Below are positions 43,701 to 47,984 of a stretch of DNA of 47,984 nt, piece after piece; positions within the stretch are counted from its first letter, which is position 1, and every line of letters begins with the position of its first letter. This DNA comes from Liolophura sinensis. Its lineage: Eukaryota; Mollusca; Polyplacophora; Chitonida; Chitonidae. The position numbers were made by a program, and so were the translations under genes. The notes beneath the pieces were generated by a model that worked only from the letters and a program-made list of their open reading frames with translations, was not told the origin of the DNA and did not search any database. Where the stretch lies: positions 8,012,017-8,060,000 of the forward strand of contig NC_088307.1 of assembly GCF_032854445.1 (NCBI RefSeq), in the 5' to 3' direction.

Positions 43701-44538
43701 TCCGAGTTTACATGAACAAGGTGGCAGTATAAACAACTCTCATTGGTTGAGAGGCAACACACCCCCATCGTAAAGGACACGATGGACTCGGCGATTTATG
43801 CCAGCTTTGCCGTTTTCAGGCTTTACGTGTATGGCGAGGAAAAATGGCAAAATTAGGCAGCAGGCACCATCAGGATAGAAAAAAATGTGCTCTTTTCAAT
43901 CTATAATGTCATTTTTTAAAGTTTTCTTCTCCTTTAAGTGAGTAGATGGCATGTACTTATTAGCAAAACGTGGTGGGCTACTTGCACACTACAGAATCCT
44001 CGACCTGAAAACCTAACCACTATCATATATGTGAAAAATTCTTCAGTAGGTTGTTTATCCCCAATTCAAATAAAACACATGAATGAATGAATGTACAGGG
44101 ATGTTAGGAAGGCCAATTCCACAAAGCCATGTTTGACTTATGTCAAAATTTAAACCTCCTCACAGTGCTCAGTTTTTTGGTAATGAAAGCTAAAATTTGG
44201 ACATATTTGTCTCGAGACATTGATGTGGTGGATAAAATTTTAGTCTCCAAATCCCCAAAAATAAGCGTTAACAGGGCGTTTTATATTTCGACTTAAGTCA
44301 GAAATCACTCTGTGGAATCGGCCCCTGGAGTACATGTAAGCTGCGTAGTCCTGGCTAATCAATTTACGTTGACCTTTTGTTTCCTTGCACAGTTGCTGGC
44401 TTTGTTGTCGCCATCCTGATGATCGTTGGATTTGCTCTGGGAGTTATAGCTGCAGTTGTGGCCCCTGCTGTGTACAAGCGTATCCGCTACCCAAACTACA
44501 CCCACCTACGAGACATTGTCTCACCAATTGAGACATAA
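19635..44538 (+). CDS. Multi-CUB, LDLa single-pass membrane receptor (novel architecture)
   Basis: Predicted type I membrane protein of 923 residues from 18 exons, with phase continuous to TAA at 44536. Order: signal peptide (about 1-23), seven CUB or CUB-like modules of 105-125 residues each, one LDLa module (about 832-870), a Thr-rich stem, one transmembrane helix and a cytoplasmic tail of about 21 residues with YTHL, a YxxPhi endocytosis-type motif. Module joins are all phase 1, as in shuffled extracellular genes. Most CUBs keep only the first disulphide pair (CGG...CxW). About two dozen N-x-S/T sites suggest heavy glycosylation. CUB-LDLa-TM is the NETO order, but NETO has two CUBs; LRP12-type proteins mix CUB and LDLa differently. 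Ligand and role are unknown. Cell-surface binding or co-receptor function is inference. Confidence 0.88.
19705..20945 (+). other. CUB gene intron 1 with degenerate reiteration
   Basis: Holds a G-run (19732-19746), a TGTC microsatellite near 20226-20252, and a loose reiteration of ATTTTGTCCATGC-like segments near 20262, 20405 and 20568. A type A SINE tail fragment lies at 20874-20914 (TCTTGAGTATGGCGTTACGC, AAATAAATAAA). Confidence 0.5.
20946..21191 (+). CDS. CUB gene exon 2 (CUB1, N-terminal two thirds)
   Basis: Encodes [20 protein letters not shown] and [20 protein letters not shown], a textbook CUB opening (CGG, SPGYP, CxW). Phase 1-1. The acceptor TTATGTTTGAG|GT is weak, but joins in phase to exon 1. 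Confidence 0.88.
21485..21598 (+). CDS. CUB gene exon 3 (CUB1, C-terminal third)
   Basis: Encodes [20 protein letters not shown] and [13 protein letters not shown], the last strands of CUB1. Length is 114 bases, phase 1-1. The acceptor is TTTATTTTTCAG and the donor is CTG|GTGAGT. Its 3' end seeded the 98-bp tandem array. Confidence 0.88.
21511..22665 (+). repeat. 98-bp tandem array copied from the exon 3 splice junction
   Basis: GTTTGATGG recurs at 21603, 21701, 21799, 21897, 21995, 22093, 22191, 22289, 22387, 22485 and 22583, exactly 98 bases apart. The first unit is the end of exon 3 plus its donor. It is 119 bases long because it keeps 21 exonic bases that the copies lack. Copies retain GACAGCCAGGCTCAAGGTGT from the exon, then a junction that is GTGAGT in two copies and ATGAGT in the other eight. 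Confidence 0.95.
23008..23208 (+). CDS. CUB gene exon 4 (CUB2, first part)
   Basis: Encodes [20 protein letters not shown] and [20 protein letters not shown]. It is CUB-like, with two cysteines in the expected places but without the CGG motif. Phase 1-1, donor ACAG|GTACCT. Confidence 0.82.
23616..23729 (+). CDS. CUB gene exon 5 (CUB2, second part)
   Basis: Encodes [20 protein letters not shown] then [13 protein letters not shown], which matches a CUB's final strands. It has the same 114-base length and 1-1 phase as exon 3. Donor GCAG|GTAAAT. Confidence 0.82.
23730..25691 (+). other. CUB gene intron, nothing firm recognised
   Basis: A nearly 2-kb intron with no SINE or tandem repeat recognised. 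On the minus strand near 24457-24699 an 80-codon open frame exists, without family motifs. I regard it as chance. Confidence 0.4.
25692..25922 (+). CDS. CUB gene exon 6 (CUB3, first part)
   Basis: Encodes [40 protein letters not shown] and a continuing strand region. It has the C and CxW pattern of a diverged CUB. Phase 1-1, donor ACAG|GTATGG. Confidence 0.83.
26032..26157. repeat. 17-bp near-palindromic tandem repeat
   Basis: The unit TGTGGTGATACCACCAG starts at 26034, 26051, 26068, 26085, 26102, 26119 and 26136. Each unit nearly pairs with itself (TGGTG/CACCA). It lies in the intron splitting CUB3. Confidence 0.93.
26170..26352 (+). mobile_element. Degenerate type A SINE with CA tail
   Basis: Contains CATGAGCTTTCC, TTTTCTCCCACCATAATGCT and TATTCTTGTGCACGGCAG in the family order, ending in an (AC)n microsatellite at about 26335-26352. 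Strongly diverged. Confidence 0.6.
26601..26699 (+). CDS. CUB gene exon 7 (CUB3, second part)
   Basis: Encodes [20 protein letters not shown] then [11 protein letters not shown]. Phase 1-1, acceptor AAATTACAG and donor CAGC|GTAAGT. Confidence 0.82.
26752..26915 (+). mobile_element. Type A SINE, 5'-truncated, diverged
   Basis: Contains box B-like GAGCTCAAACCCAGCTC, CATGCTGGTTTCCTCTCTGG, a CATAATGCTTGCCTCC body and GTGAAATATTCTTGAGCATT. The head (box A) is missing. Confidence 0.75.
27380..27486 (+). CDS. CUB gene exon 8 (CUB4, first part)
   Basis: Encodes [20 protein letters not shown] and [16 protein letters not shown] opening in which the usual CGG is YGG and the CxW cysteine is absent (EWHY), so the first disulphide is lost. 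Phase 1 to 0, donor AAG|GTAAGC. Confidence 0.8.
27816..27913 (+). CDS. CUB gene exon 9 (CUB4, middle)
   Basis: Encodes [20 protein letters not shown] then [17 protein letters not shown] corresponds to the CUB LxIYDG strand. Phase 0 to 2, acceptor TATTGCAG|GTGAGG, donor CAG|GTATGT. Confidence 0.83.
27998..28079 (+). repeat. 41-bp tandem duplication
   Basis: Two copies of a unit beginning CATTCTGTGAGGTTGCAGTG, at 27998 and 28039. It lies in the intron after exon 9. Confidence 0.95.
28219..28375. mobile_element. MITE-like element, about 157 bp
   Basis: Imperfect terminal inverted repeats. The left end is TGTGGGCCCTCGGTCACAAA; the right end, reversed and complemented, is TGTGGAACCAGGGGCTACTT followed by TCACAAAACTTTG. 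No coding capacity. It resembles 44111-44322 in its CCACA-GGCC end style. Confidence 0.55.
28786..28898 (+). CDS. CUB gene exon 10 (CUB4, end)
   Basis: Encodes [20 protein letters not shown] then [13 protein letters not shown], where GFFTAEF matches the CUB closing GFxAxY pattern. Phase 2 to 1, donor GAAG|GTGAAG. Confidence 0.85.
29094..29212 (-). mobile_element. Type A SINE fragment, minus strand
   Basis: Contains TTTATTTGATTGATGTTTTA, AAATATTTCACCTATACGAC and CACGACCGTCTGCAGGTTT. The tRNA-like head is missing. Confidence 0.8.
29494..29692 (-). mobile_element. Type A SINE, minus strand, diverged
   Basis: Starts with TATTTGATTAGTGTTTAATG and ends near the head (GGGGCCTCCGAAAACCAGCT on the minus strand). 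The middle has CACGACCATTCACAG and a reduced box B region. Confidence 0.75.
29722..29880 (+). mobile_element. Type A SINE, 5'-truncated
   Basis: Contains GCAACCTTTGGATGGTCATG, CACAATGCTGGCTGCTGTCA, GTGAAATATTCTTGAGTACG and an ATCAAATAAGTAAGTAAATA tail. It lies back to back with the minus-strand copy 29494-29692. Confidence 0.85.
30058..30205 (+). mobile_element. Type A SINE, 5'-truncated
   Basis: Contains CAGCAACCTGCGGATGGTCG, ATAATGCTGGCCGCCATTAG, GTGAAATATTCTTGAGTATG and an AAATAAATAAATAAAT tail. Close to the family consensus. Confidence 0.88.
30717..30833 (+). CDS. CUB gene exon 11 (CUB5, first part)
   Basis: Encodes [20 protein letters not shown] and [13 protein letters not shown], with the two early CUB cysteines (the second in the CSW motif). 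Phase 1-1, donor TCAG|GTGGGA. Confidence 0.85.
31131..31380 (+). repeat. SINE-like fragments, degenerate
   Basis: GTATTTCAGCCATATCGTGG (about 31159) and GTTTCCTCCAGCGTTGTATC followed by a GAAATATATTGGAGTA tail (31308-31366) look like decayed SINE 3' parts. They cannot be assigned firmly. Confidence 0.35.
31481..31649 (+). CDS. CUB gene exon 12 (CUB5, middle)
   Basis: Encodes [20 protein letters not shown] then [26 protein letters not shown] is a typical CUB strand motif. Phase 1 to 2, donor CCAG|GTGTGT. A type B SINE lies about 30 bases past the donor. Confidence 0.87.
31681..32064 (+). mobile_element. Type B tRNA-derived SINE with 8-bp target duplication
   Basis: The body is 31689-32056. 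The head CCCGGATAGCACAGTTAGTA has a box A-like TAGCACAGTTAGTAGAGC and a box B-like GATCAATCC. The 3' end has TTCGTCGTCATATGACTGAA, GAGTACGACGTTAAACCCCA and a CACTCACTCACTCACTC tail. AGAGATAA flanks it at 31681-31688 and 32057-32064. It lies in a CUB gene intron. Confidence 0.9.
32068..32152 (+). mobile_element. Type A SINE 3' fragment abutting a type B SINE
   Basis: GGTCGTGAGTTTTCCCCGGG through CCAATAAATAAA, directly after the type B copy and its duplication. The type B copy may have landed in an older type A remnant. Confidence 0.6.
32623..32740 (+). repeat. 17-bp tandem array with a donor-like motif
   Basis: The unit GAAGAATTAGGGTGAGT (or GGTAAGT) starts at 32623, 32640, 32657, 32674, 32691, 32708 and 32725. 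Six units carry AGG|GTRAGT, a near-consensus 5' splice site, and also TTAGGG. No exon lies beside it. Confidence 0.95.
32816..33082. mobile_element. MITE with terminal inverted repeats and TA duplication
   Basis: CACTCAACAAAAAT at 32818 is inverted as ATTTTTGTTGAGTG ending at 33080, extended by GTGCAC/GTGCA sequence. A TA dinucleotide flanks both ends (32816-32817 and 33081-33082), as for Tc1/mariner-type insertion. 263 bases, no coding capacity. Confidence 0.85.
33096..33503 (+). mobile_element. Type B SINE with 10-bp target duplication
   Basis: The body is 33106-33493: a tRNA-like head (GGCCTTATAGTTAGAGCG, box B-like GGGATCAAACCC), GCACTGAGAGGTTAGAGCAA, CTAATGACTTTTCGCCGTCT, GATGTTAAACCCCAAG and a (TTA)n tail. 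TTGATAAAGG flanks it at 33096-33105 and 33494-33503. Confidence 0.9.
33640..33728 (+). CDS. CUB gene exon 13 (CUB5, end)
   Basis: Encodes [20 protein letters not shown] then ADYSFSSDR, a CUB ending. Phase 2 to 1, acceptor TTGTTTAG, donor AGGA|GTAAGT. Confidence 0.83.
34237..34590 (+). CDS. CUB gene exon 14 (complete CUB6)
   Basis: A single 354-base phase 1-1 exon for a whole module: [40 protein letters not shown] and finally [20 protein letters not shown], CxW and the GFxxxY end are all present, but the second disulphide is missing. The other CUBs are split over two or three exons. Confidence 0.93.
34743..35066 (+). mobile_element. Type B SINE, 5'-truncated at insertion, 13-bp target duplication
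   Basis: The body is 34756-35053: GGTCGGGTCATACCAAGGCA, GCACTGAGAGGTTAGGGGAA, CTAATGACTCTTCGTCGTCT, then GTTAAACCCCGAGAACCCAT. It lacks the box A half of the head, yet TCCATCTAATATC flanks it at 34743-34755 and 35054-35066, so it was truncated during insertion. Confidence 0.9.
35067..37113 (+). other. Long CUB gene intron, mostly unrecognised
   Basis: Mostly featureless AT-rich sequence. At 36130-36212 the minus strand shows a tRNA-like stretch (CCCGGATAGCTCAGTGGGAT, later GGGTTTGTATCCTGC) resembling A and B boxes of a SINE head or degenerate tRNA. No other structure is supported. Confidence 0.4.
36130..36212 (-). mobile_element. tRNA-like head of a SINE or degenerate tRNA
   Basis: On the minus strand CCCGGATAGCTCAGTGGGAT carries a good box A, and GGGTTTGTATCC, about 45 bases on, resembles box B. 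The stretch between does not form a clear cloverleaf, so a tRNA-derived SINE relic is favoured over a functional tRNA. Confidence 0.4.
37114..38205 (+). repeat. Dispersed or duplicated segment, copy B
   Basis: Collinear with 1-740: AGGTCTGTATCATTTAATGA, GCATTCATCTCTTTTGTTGT, ACAGTAAAATTATTGAAACA, CATTTGAATGGTAGTCTTTC. It contains about 480 bases (about 37655-38135) absent from copy A. It sits in the intron between exons 14 and 15. Confidence 0.8.
38210..39160 (+). repeat. Degenerate reiteration interrupted by a MITE
   Basis: Loose units of 60-90 bases with a GGAGGATATGACGACACTC / GAAAATGTCATCTGAACTC pattern recur near 38212, 38905, 38970, 39045 and 39112. The unit near 38320 (CAATCTGAACCCTCATA) is cut by the hairpin element at 38339. 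A TTGGCAGTTCAGATTTGAT pair lies at about 38696 and 38728. Confidence 0.55.
38339..38636. mobile_element. MITE-like element, 298 bp
   Basis: The ends are inverted: GTTCACACGGGCAAAGTTAA at the left, and GTTCACACAACAATATGGCC when the right end is reversed and complemented. Internal GTGTGAACG copies and TTAAGCC/GGCTTAA pairs give more folding. No coding capacity. Confidence 0.65.
39265..39445 (+). CDS. CUB gene exon 15 (CUB7, first part)
   Basis: Encodes [20 protein letters not shown] and [16 protein letters not shown], a clear CUB start (CGG, TPGFP, CxW). Phase 1 to 2. The donor is CG|GTTTGT, weak, but it joins in phase to exon 16. Confidence 0.88.
39640..40150 (+). repeat. 33-bp degenerate tandem repeat
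   Basis: The best-preserved units are in 39961-40110: TACAAGTGTGCTAGTATTGA followed by GCTAGTGGTATCC, with starts at 39961, 39994, 40027, 40060 and 40093. Earlier units (GAGCTAGTGACATCC) are looser. It lies in the CUB7 intron. Confidence 0.85.
40364..40554 (+). CDS. CUB gene exon 16 (CUB7, end)
   Basis: Encodes [40 protein letters not shown] and AFKMSYTTY. The LQFRDG strand and GFAFKMSY ending are CUB hallmarks. Phase 2 to 1, donor TATG|GTAAGA. Confidence 0.9.
40572..40800 (-). mobile_element. Type A SINE, minus strand, nearly complete
   Basis: Contains TTATTTATTTGGTGACTTAC, AAATATTTCACTTATTCGAC, CACGACCATCCGTAGGTTGC, then CTTGAACTCACAGCTACCAC (box B region). The far end of the head is diverged. 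It lies close after exon 16. Confidence 0.85.
41427..41558 (+). CDS. CUB gene exon 17 (LDLa module and Thr-rich stem)
   Basis: Encodes [20 protein letters not shown] then [15 protein letters not shown]. Six cysteines and the DxxDCxDxSDE calcium cage define an LDL-receptor class A repeat. It ends SSTITTTTG, a threonine-rich linker. Phase 1-1. The donor GGAG|GTGAGT is the first unit of the 40-bp array. Confidence 0.96.
41537..42810 (+). repeat. 40-bp minisatellite built from the LDLa exon donor junction, about 30 units
   Basis: Each unit has ACCATAACAACCACAGGAGG then AGGTGAGTACAGGTAAAGGT. The first unit is the last 22 bases of exon 17 plus the first 18 bases of its intron. Units repeat every 40 bases from 41559 with GTGAGT intact in most and GCGAGT in about six (41679, 41759, 41879, 41919, 42079, 42399). 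The last units, past 42540, are degenerate. On the minus strand the array reads as long open frames in all three phases, a by-product of the 40-base period. Confidence 0.97.
42811..44110 (+). other. Rest of the last CUB gene intron
   Basis: Mostly featureless. SINE-like tails are suspected near 43195-43275 (GCTGGAGTATGACATTAAAG) and 43995-44095 (ATATGTGAAAAATTCTTCAG). A MITE-like element follows at 44111. Confidence 0.4.
44111..44322. mobile_element. MITE-like element, about 212 bp
   Basis: The left end GGCCAATTCCACAAAGCCAT, with TTTGACTTATGTC, is inverted at the right end, which when reversed and complemented reads GGCCGATTCCACAGAGTGAT and TCTGACTTAAGTC. No coding capacity. It lies about 70 bases before the last exon. 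Confidence 0.75.
44393..44538 (+). CDS. CUB gene exon 18 (transmembrane helix, tail, stop)
   Basis: Encodes [20 protein letters not shown] plus AVVAPAV as the membrane span, then a basic stop-transfer YKRIR and a tail with NYTHL and C-terminal PIET, with TAA at 44536-44538. Phase 1 acceptor TTCCTTGCACAG. Confidence 0.93.
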
Positions 44539-46370
44539 ATCCACTTTTGAGACAAGGACCTCCTCTGGACGCTTAGACAGAGTATGTCATGAATATTTAG
44601 ACTGCATTAATATGACTAGTATAAAAATGACCTTGAAATATGGACAGTTATGAGTACTCCAGAAGCTGTGACTCGTCAAGTTTTGCATTGGTCTTTGCTG
44701 CATTTTCTTCTCACCCCACTGAGATTTTAATATGTGTTATTGTTATTTTTCTGTTGGATTTTAGGAATGCAGGCTTTGAATTAAAACAACATTTTTGGGT
44801 GCTCGGACTTTATGTGCACCCATGCACCGTTAAATTCAAACCCAGGACTGTTGAAGAATATGCTGAACTTTTTGGCCTGTGAACACGTTACTGAATTTGC
44901 AGTTTATTGATCGAGATATTTTTTGATTGGCCACTGAATATGTGTTAACTTAACAATTTTTTTTTTTAGGTTTTCCTGCTTAAATACGGTATTTAGAGAA
45001 CTACTTTGACATACATGTAACTTAGCAAAAGGAGTCCGCTATTTATATGTCTTAGAATTTGTATTAAAATTTTATTATTCTGAAGCAAATTTTTTTGTAG
45101 CACTACCCAATGTTTTTTTTTTTTTTTCTTCTCCTTCTGAGAAGGAGTTGATTCATACACATTCTGTGTTACATGTATATGTAGGGCCAGGTTATGTCTG
45201 TTCTGAACCTGCCCATGTGGAAGTGTTAGCTGTCATACTGTTTTAGTCTATACATTTATGTGTGAATCTCTTCAACCTCTCTTAATGAGTATACTTTGTG
45301 TACAATTTTTCTACATAAACTATTATTTCATGTAGCTGCAGAGAGAAAAATTGACATTCATTGATGAACATTACTTCAGATGGTGCCCTAATTGATAACA
45401 TGTTGACAAAAGGAAGAAGGAATTTCAGTGTTGTTTGAGGTTTTAAATGTGCTGATAACATTTTTACCACAGCCCTATCAATCTAGTGCTATACAAAGCC
45501 TTCTGTTGCCTCACACACTGTATACCCCACAGTCTGGTAAAATAGCCTGTAAAATTATTACTGTATTTTGGTGTTGTGAATTGTGATATGATGCATACAT
45601 TTTTACGATTGGTTAATATTATCCTTTTGTTTGCTGGACAAAAGTTTACTGCTGTGTCAAGTTTCATGGTTATATTTCAAAACCTTGTAAAAAGTTAACT
45701 GACAGATTCTTTTACTGTAACTTAAGAAAACATGTTTTTAGAAATTATATTCCAGTATAGCATTGAAAGTGTACGCATGTTGGTCATTCACTTGGCAATA
45801 GCAAAACCTTGCATGCAGTGGAACATGCGGTTTCCTTTTAGTATGTCTTATTTGACATCCATTTTGTTTGTACATGTAGAAGGAAAAAATACATCGTTGT
45901 TGTCAGGTGGGCTAAATGTAACTAATTAGCATACATGTCATGTCTGTTTAATATATATGGTGGCCTTTATGGGCACAATTGTGGGCATAACAAATAGAAT
46001 GGCTAACAATGGAAAAAAAATCATTTTCATATACAAACTCCAATATGCATTTTTTTGTCCACGTTTATATTATTGCAAGAGCTGTAGAATATGAAATTAT
46101 TATTATTTTGGTTAATATCACCTTGATCACCTTCGGTTGTCAAGCCTTCTGAACTTGTTTTCTATGGCGCTGCCAATATTGGTCAGAGAGTATTCTTGTC
46201 CGTTGAATGCCACGAAAACACTCGAGAGCCTTCTCAGGTTTGCTGATTTGGTTTGGTGCACTTTTTTTTTAAAATCTCTTCTCAAGAAGAAAACCATCCA
46301 GTAACTTTGCACGTTATGCAGTTGCATGTATATCCATGGACTCACTGGCAGTTTCCCAAAACTATTTAAG

Positions 46371-46485
46371 ATGTTTAGCCTCCATGACTCATGTTTGACT
46401 CATTTTCGATGTTTAGCCTCCATGGCTCATGTTTAACCCATTTCCGATGTTTAGCCTCCATGACTCATGTTTGACTCTTTTTTGG
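46371..46485 (+). repeat. 38-bp tandem repeat, 3 copies
   Basis: ATGTTTAGCCTCCATGACTC recurs at 46371, 46409 and 46447. It lies downstream of the CUB gene. Confidence 0.93.
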
Positions 46486-47014
46486 AGGTCAGATTTCATG
46501 TTTGAATTTTTAGTCTTTTTGGCATTACATTTTCGAAAGTCATAAGCCACTTTCATTGAAGCTGTGTACATTGATCCACATTCAGAACTCTTACAGTGTG
46601 ATTGACCTTCCATCCACGTTTTGTATGCTCAATATTACATCTCAAATAGTACTGGATCCTATTCAATGATGCTGCGGACATAGACTCATGGAATAGGGAG
46701 TTCTCTAGATCATATTAAATATGTTAGAATGTGGTCACTGTGACTGACCTTTGACCTACTTTGCTGAGGCCAGACATAGTATTAAACTGAGTAGATTTTC
46801 TACTCCCAAAAAACAGCGTCCATAAACAGAAGAGTTGTAATTAAATGTTCCAGTCATAAATTGTTATAAAAAAAAGTCACCAATTTTGAAAATTTTCACA
46901 TCTACAGGTGTACACTTATGTGATGATTGGGATTAACAATAACATAGTCAAATAAATAATAAATTGTTTGATGACATGTTCATTGCATTAACCATGATGA
47001 GTGGATTTTCATAT

Positions 47015-47154
47015 CACTACTGCTCCAATCTGATGGTGAAACATTTATTTCACTACTGCTCCAGTCTGATGGTGAAACATTTATTTCACTACTGCTCCAG
47101 TCTGATGGTGAAACATTTATTTCACTACTGCTCCAATCTGATGGTGAAACATTT
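47015..47154 (+). repeat. 36-bp tandem repeat, 4 copies
   Basis: CACTACTGCTCCAATCTGAT followed by GGTGAAACATTTATTT recurs at 47015, 47051, 47087 and 47123. It reads open in one frame only because 36 is a multiple of three. Confidence 0.95.
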
Positions 47155-47619
47155 AAGCTGTGCCATTTAAATCACCAAACAGGCCTTCAGGCTTTATGAT
47201 TTTGAATGATAGAGCTGAATTCTTGTTATATGTAACCTTGAGAAATTAGTATTTTTGTTTGAATTATTTTCTGTGGCAACCTTGTAGATGAAGTAAGAAA
47301 GGTTTCAATTAGCACTGTCTTATGCTGTCTGTATACGTGTTGTTGTTAGTGTCCAGATTTTTATAGCCAGTGTTTTTTATTACAAAGATTATATCCTGTT
47401 CCAAATAATTGGAAGGGCGTCTGAGAAAGGCTGTAGTGACTAGTGCCATGTATTCAATACATTTACTGCCTTAGTCGGTCTTCGGTATCACAGCTGATCA
47501 TCAAGGCCTGTTTGCCTTTGAATCTGGAAATTTCATCCTAAAACCAGGCCAAATTCAGGGTGGATTCTAGCTATACAGAAGAAACCTACTACCTACTATA
47601 AATTTATAATAAAGTATTC

Positions 47620-47984
47620 TGGTTTAAACAGGTGATAATGTTTGTACATGTGGCTGGGGCTGTCAGCTAAATCTGGACACTAATCCATTGAACTGAACAG
47701 TGTTGACTTAGGCTAACCTCTCCATACGTGTTCATACTCATAATTACATTTGTTTTCTGTGGAAGAGCTGGCATCTGAAATGAATTTCTAGCCTTTTCAT
47801 CTATATTAGAATGGTTTAAAACCACCATAAAATACTCTTCATTGTCATTCCTAGTGTTTTTAATGTTTCTGTTAAGGCATGTATTGCATACTTTAAATTA
47901 TAAATTTTGTCATTTGTATTTTGAGATTTTCGTGGTAGTGTTTTATCACTGATCACATTTTGCATTATTTACCCACGTGCTGAT
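47620..47984. other. Right end, nothing recognised
   Basis: AT-rich, with no coding or repeat pattern seen. Confidence 0.5.

Larger units (their letters stand above)
44539..47615 (+). promoter_or_regulatory. CUB gene 3' UTR and downstream candidates
   Basis: No AATAAA lies close to the stop. An ATTAAA variant occurs near 45063, and AATAAA at about 46951 and 47608. The 3' UTR may therefore be long (up to about 3 kb) or end at a variant signal. The region is AT-rich, with T-runs and no coding pattern. Confidence 0.4.

Noticed and set aside
47015-47154. Repeat protein frame in the 36-bp array
   Set aside because: A tandem repeat with a unit divisible by three reads open by default. It lies in AT-rich non-coding sequence.
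1-47984. Bacterial-type systems, CRISPR array or phage genes
   Set aside because: The window is clearly animal nuclear DNA with spliced genes; the tandem arrays lack CRISPR-type spacers.

Overview
The window is invertebrate nuclear DNA, most likely from a lophotrochozoan such as a mollusc. The reasons are intron-rich genes with GT-AG junctions, AT-rich non-coding sequence, many tRNA-derived SINEs of two families and several short hairpin (MITE-like) elements. The mollusc-like assignment is inferred from the style of the SINE tails and is not proven. All exon models were built by hand, by joining reading phase across GT-AG junctions. There is no transcript support.

Two plus-strand genes are present. 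Gene 1 (850-12481, 5' end outside the window) is a sodium/solute cotransporter of the SLC5 (SGLT-like) family. Twelve exons give 559 residues with continuous phase and a stop, followed by AATAAA at 12542. Gene 2 (19635-44538) is complete. It has a signal-peptide exon, seven consecutive CUB or CUB-like modules, one LDL-receptor class A module, one transmembrane helix and a short cytoplasmic tail, in 18 exons and 923 residues. Every module boundary is in phase 1. The CUB-LDLa-TM order recalls NETO-type receptors, but with far more CUB modules.

Layout: 1-740 is one copy of a repeat that recurs at 37114-38205. 850-12565 is gene 1. 12566-19634 is intergenic and rich in repeats: SINE copies, inverted and direct repeats, a MITE, and a short coding-like remnant with one internal TGA. 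19635-44538 is gene 2. 44539-47984 is probable 3' UTR and downstream sequence.

The most unusual signal is a set of tandem arrays that start exactly at 5' splice sites. A 40-bp array of about 30 units (41537-42810) copies the end of the LDLa exon plus its donor. A 98-bp array of about 11 units (21511-22665) copies the end of the first CUB exon pair plus its donor, and most units have lost the donor GT. A 16-bp reiteration of GGTGAGT (6775-6846) starts at an SLC5 donor. A fourth, 17-bp array (32623-32740) carries a donor-like GGTRAGT in each unit but is not beside an exon. Together they look like repeated expansion of exon-intron junctions, in two neighbouring genes.
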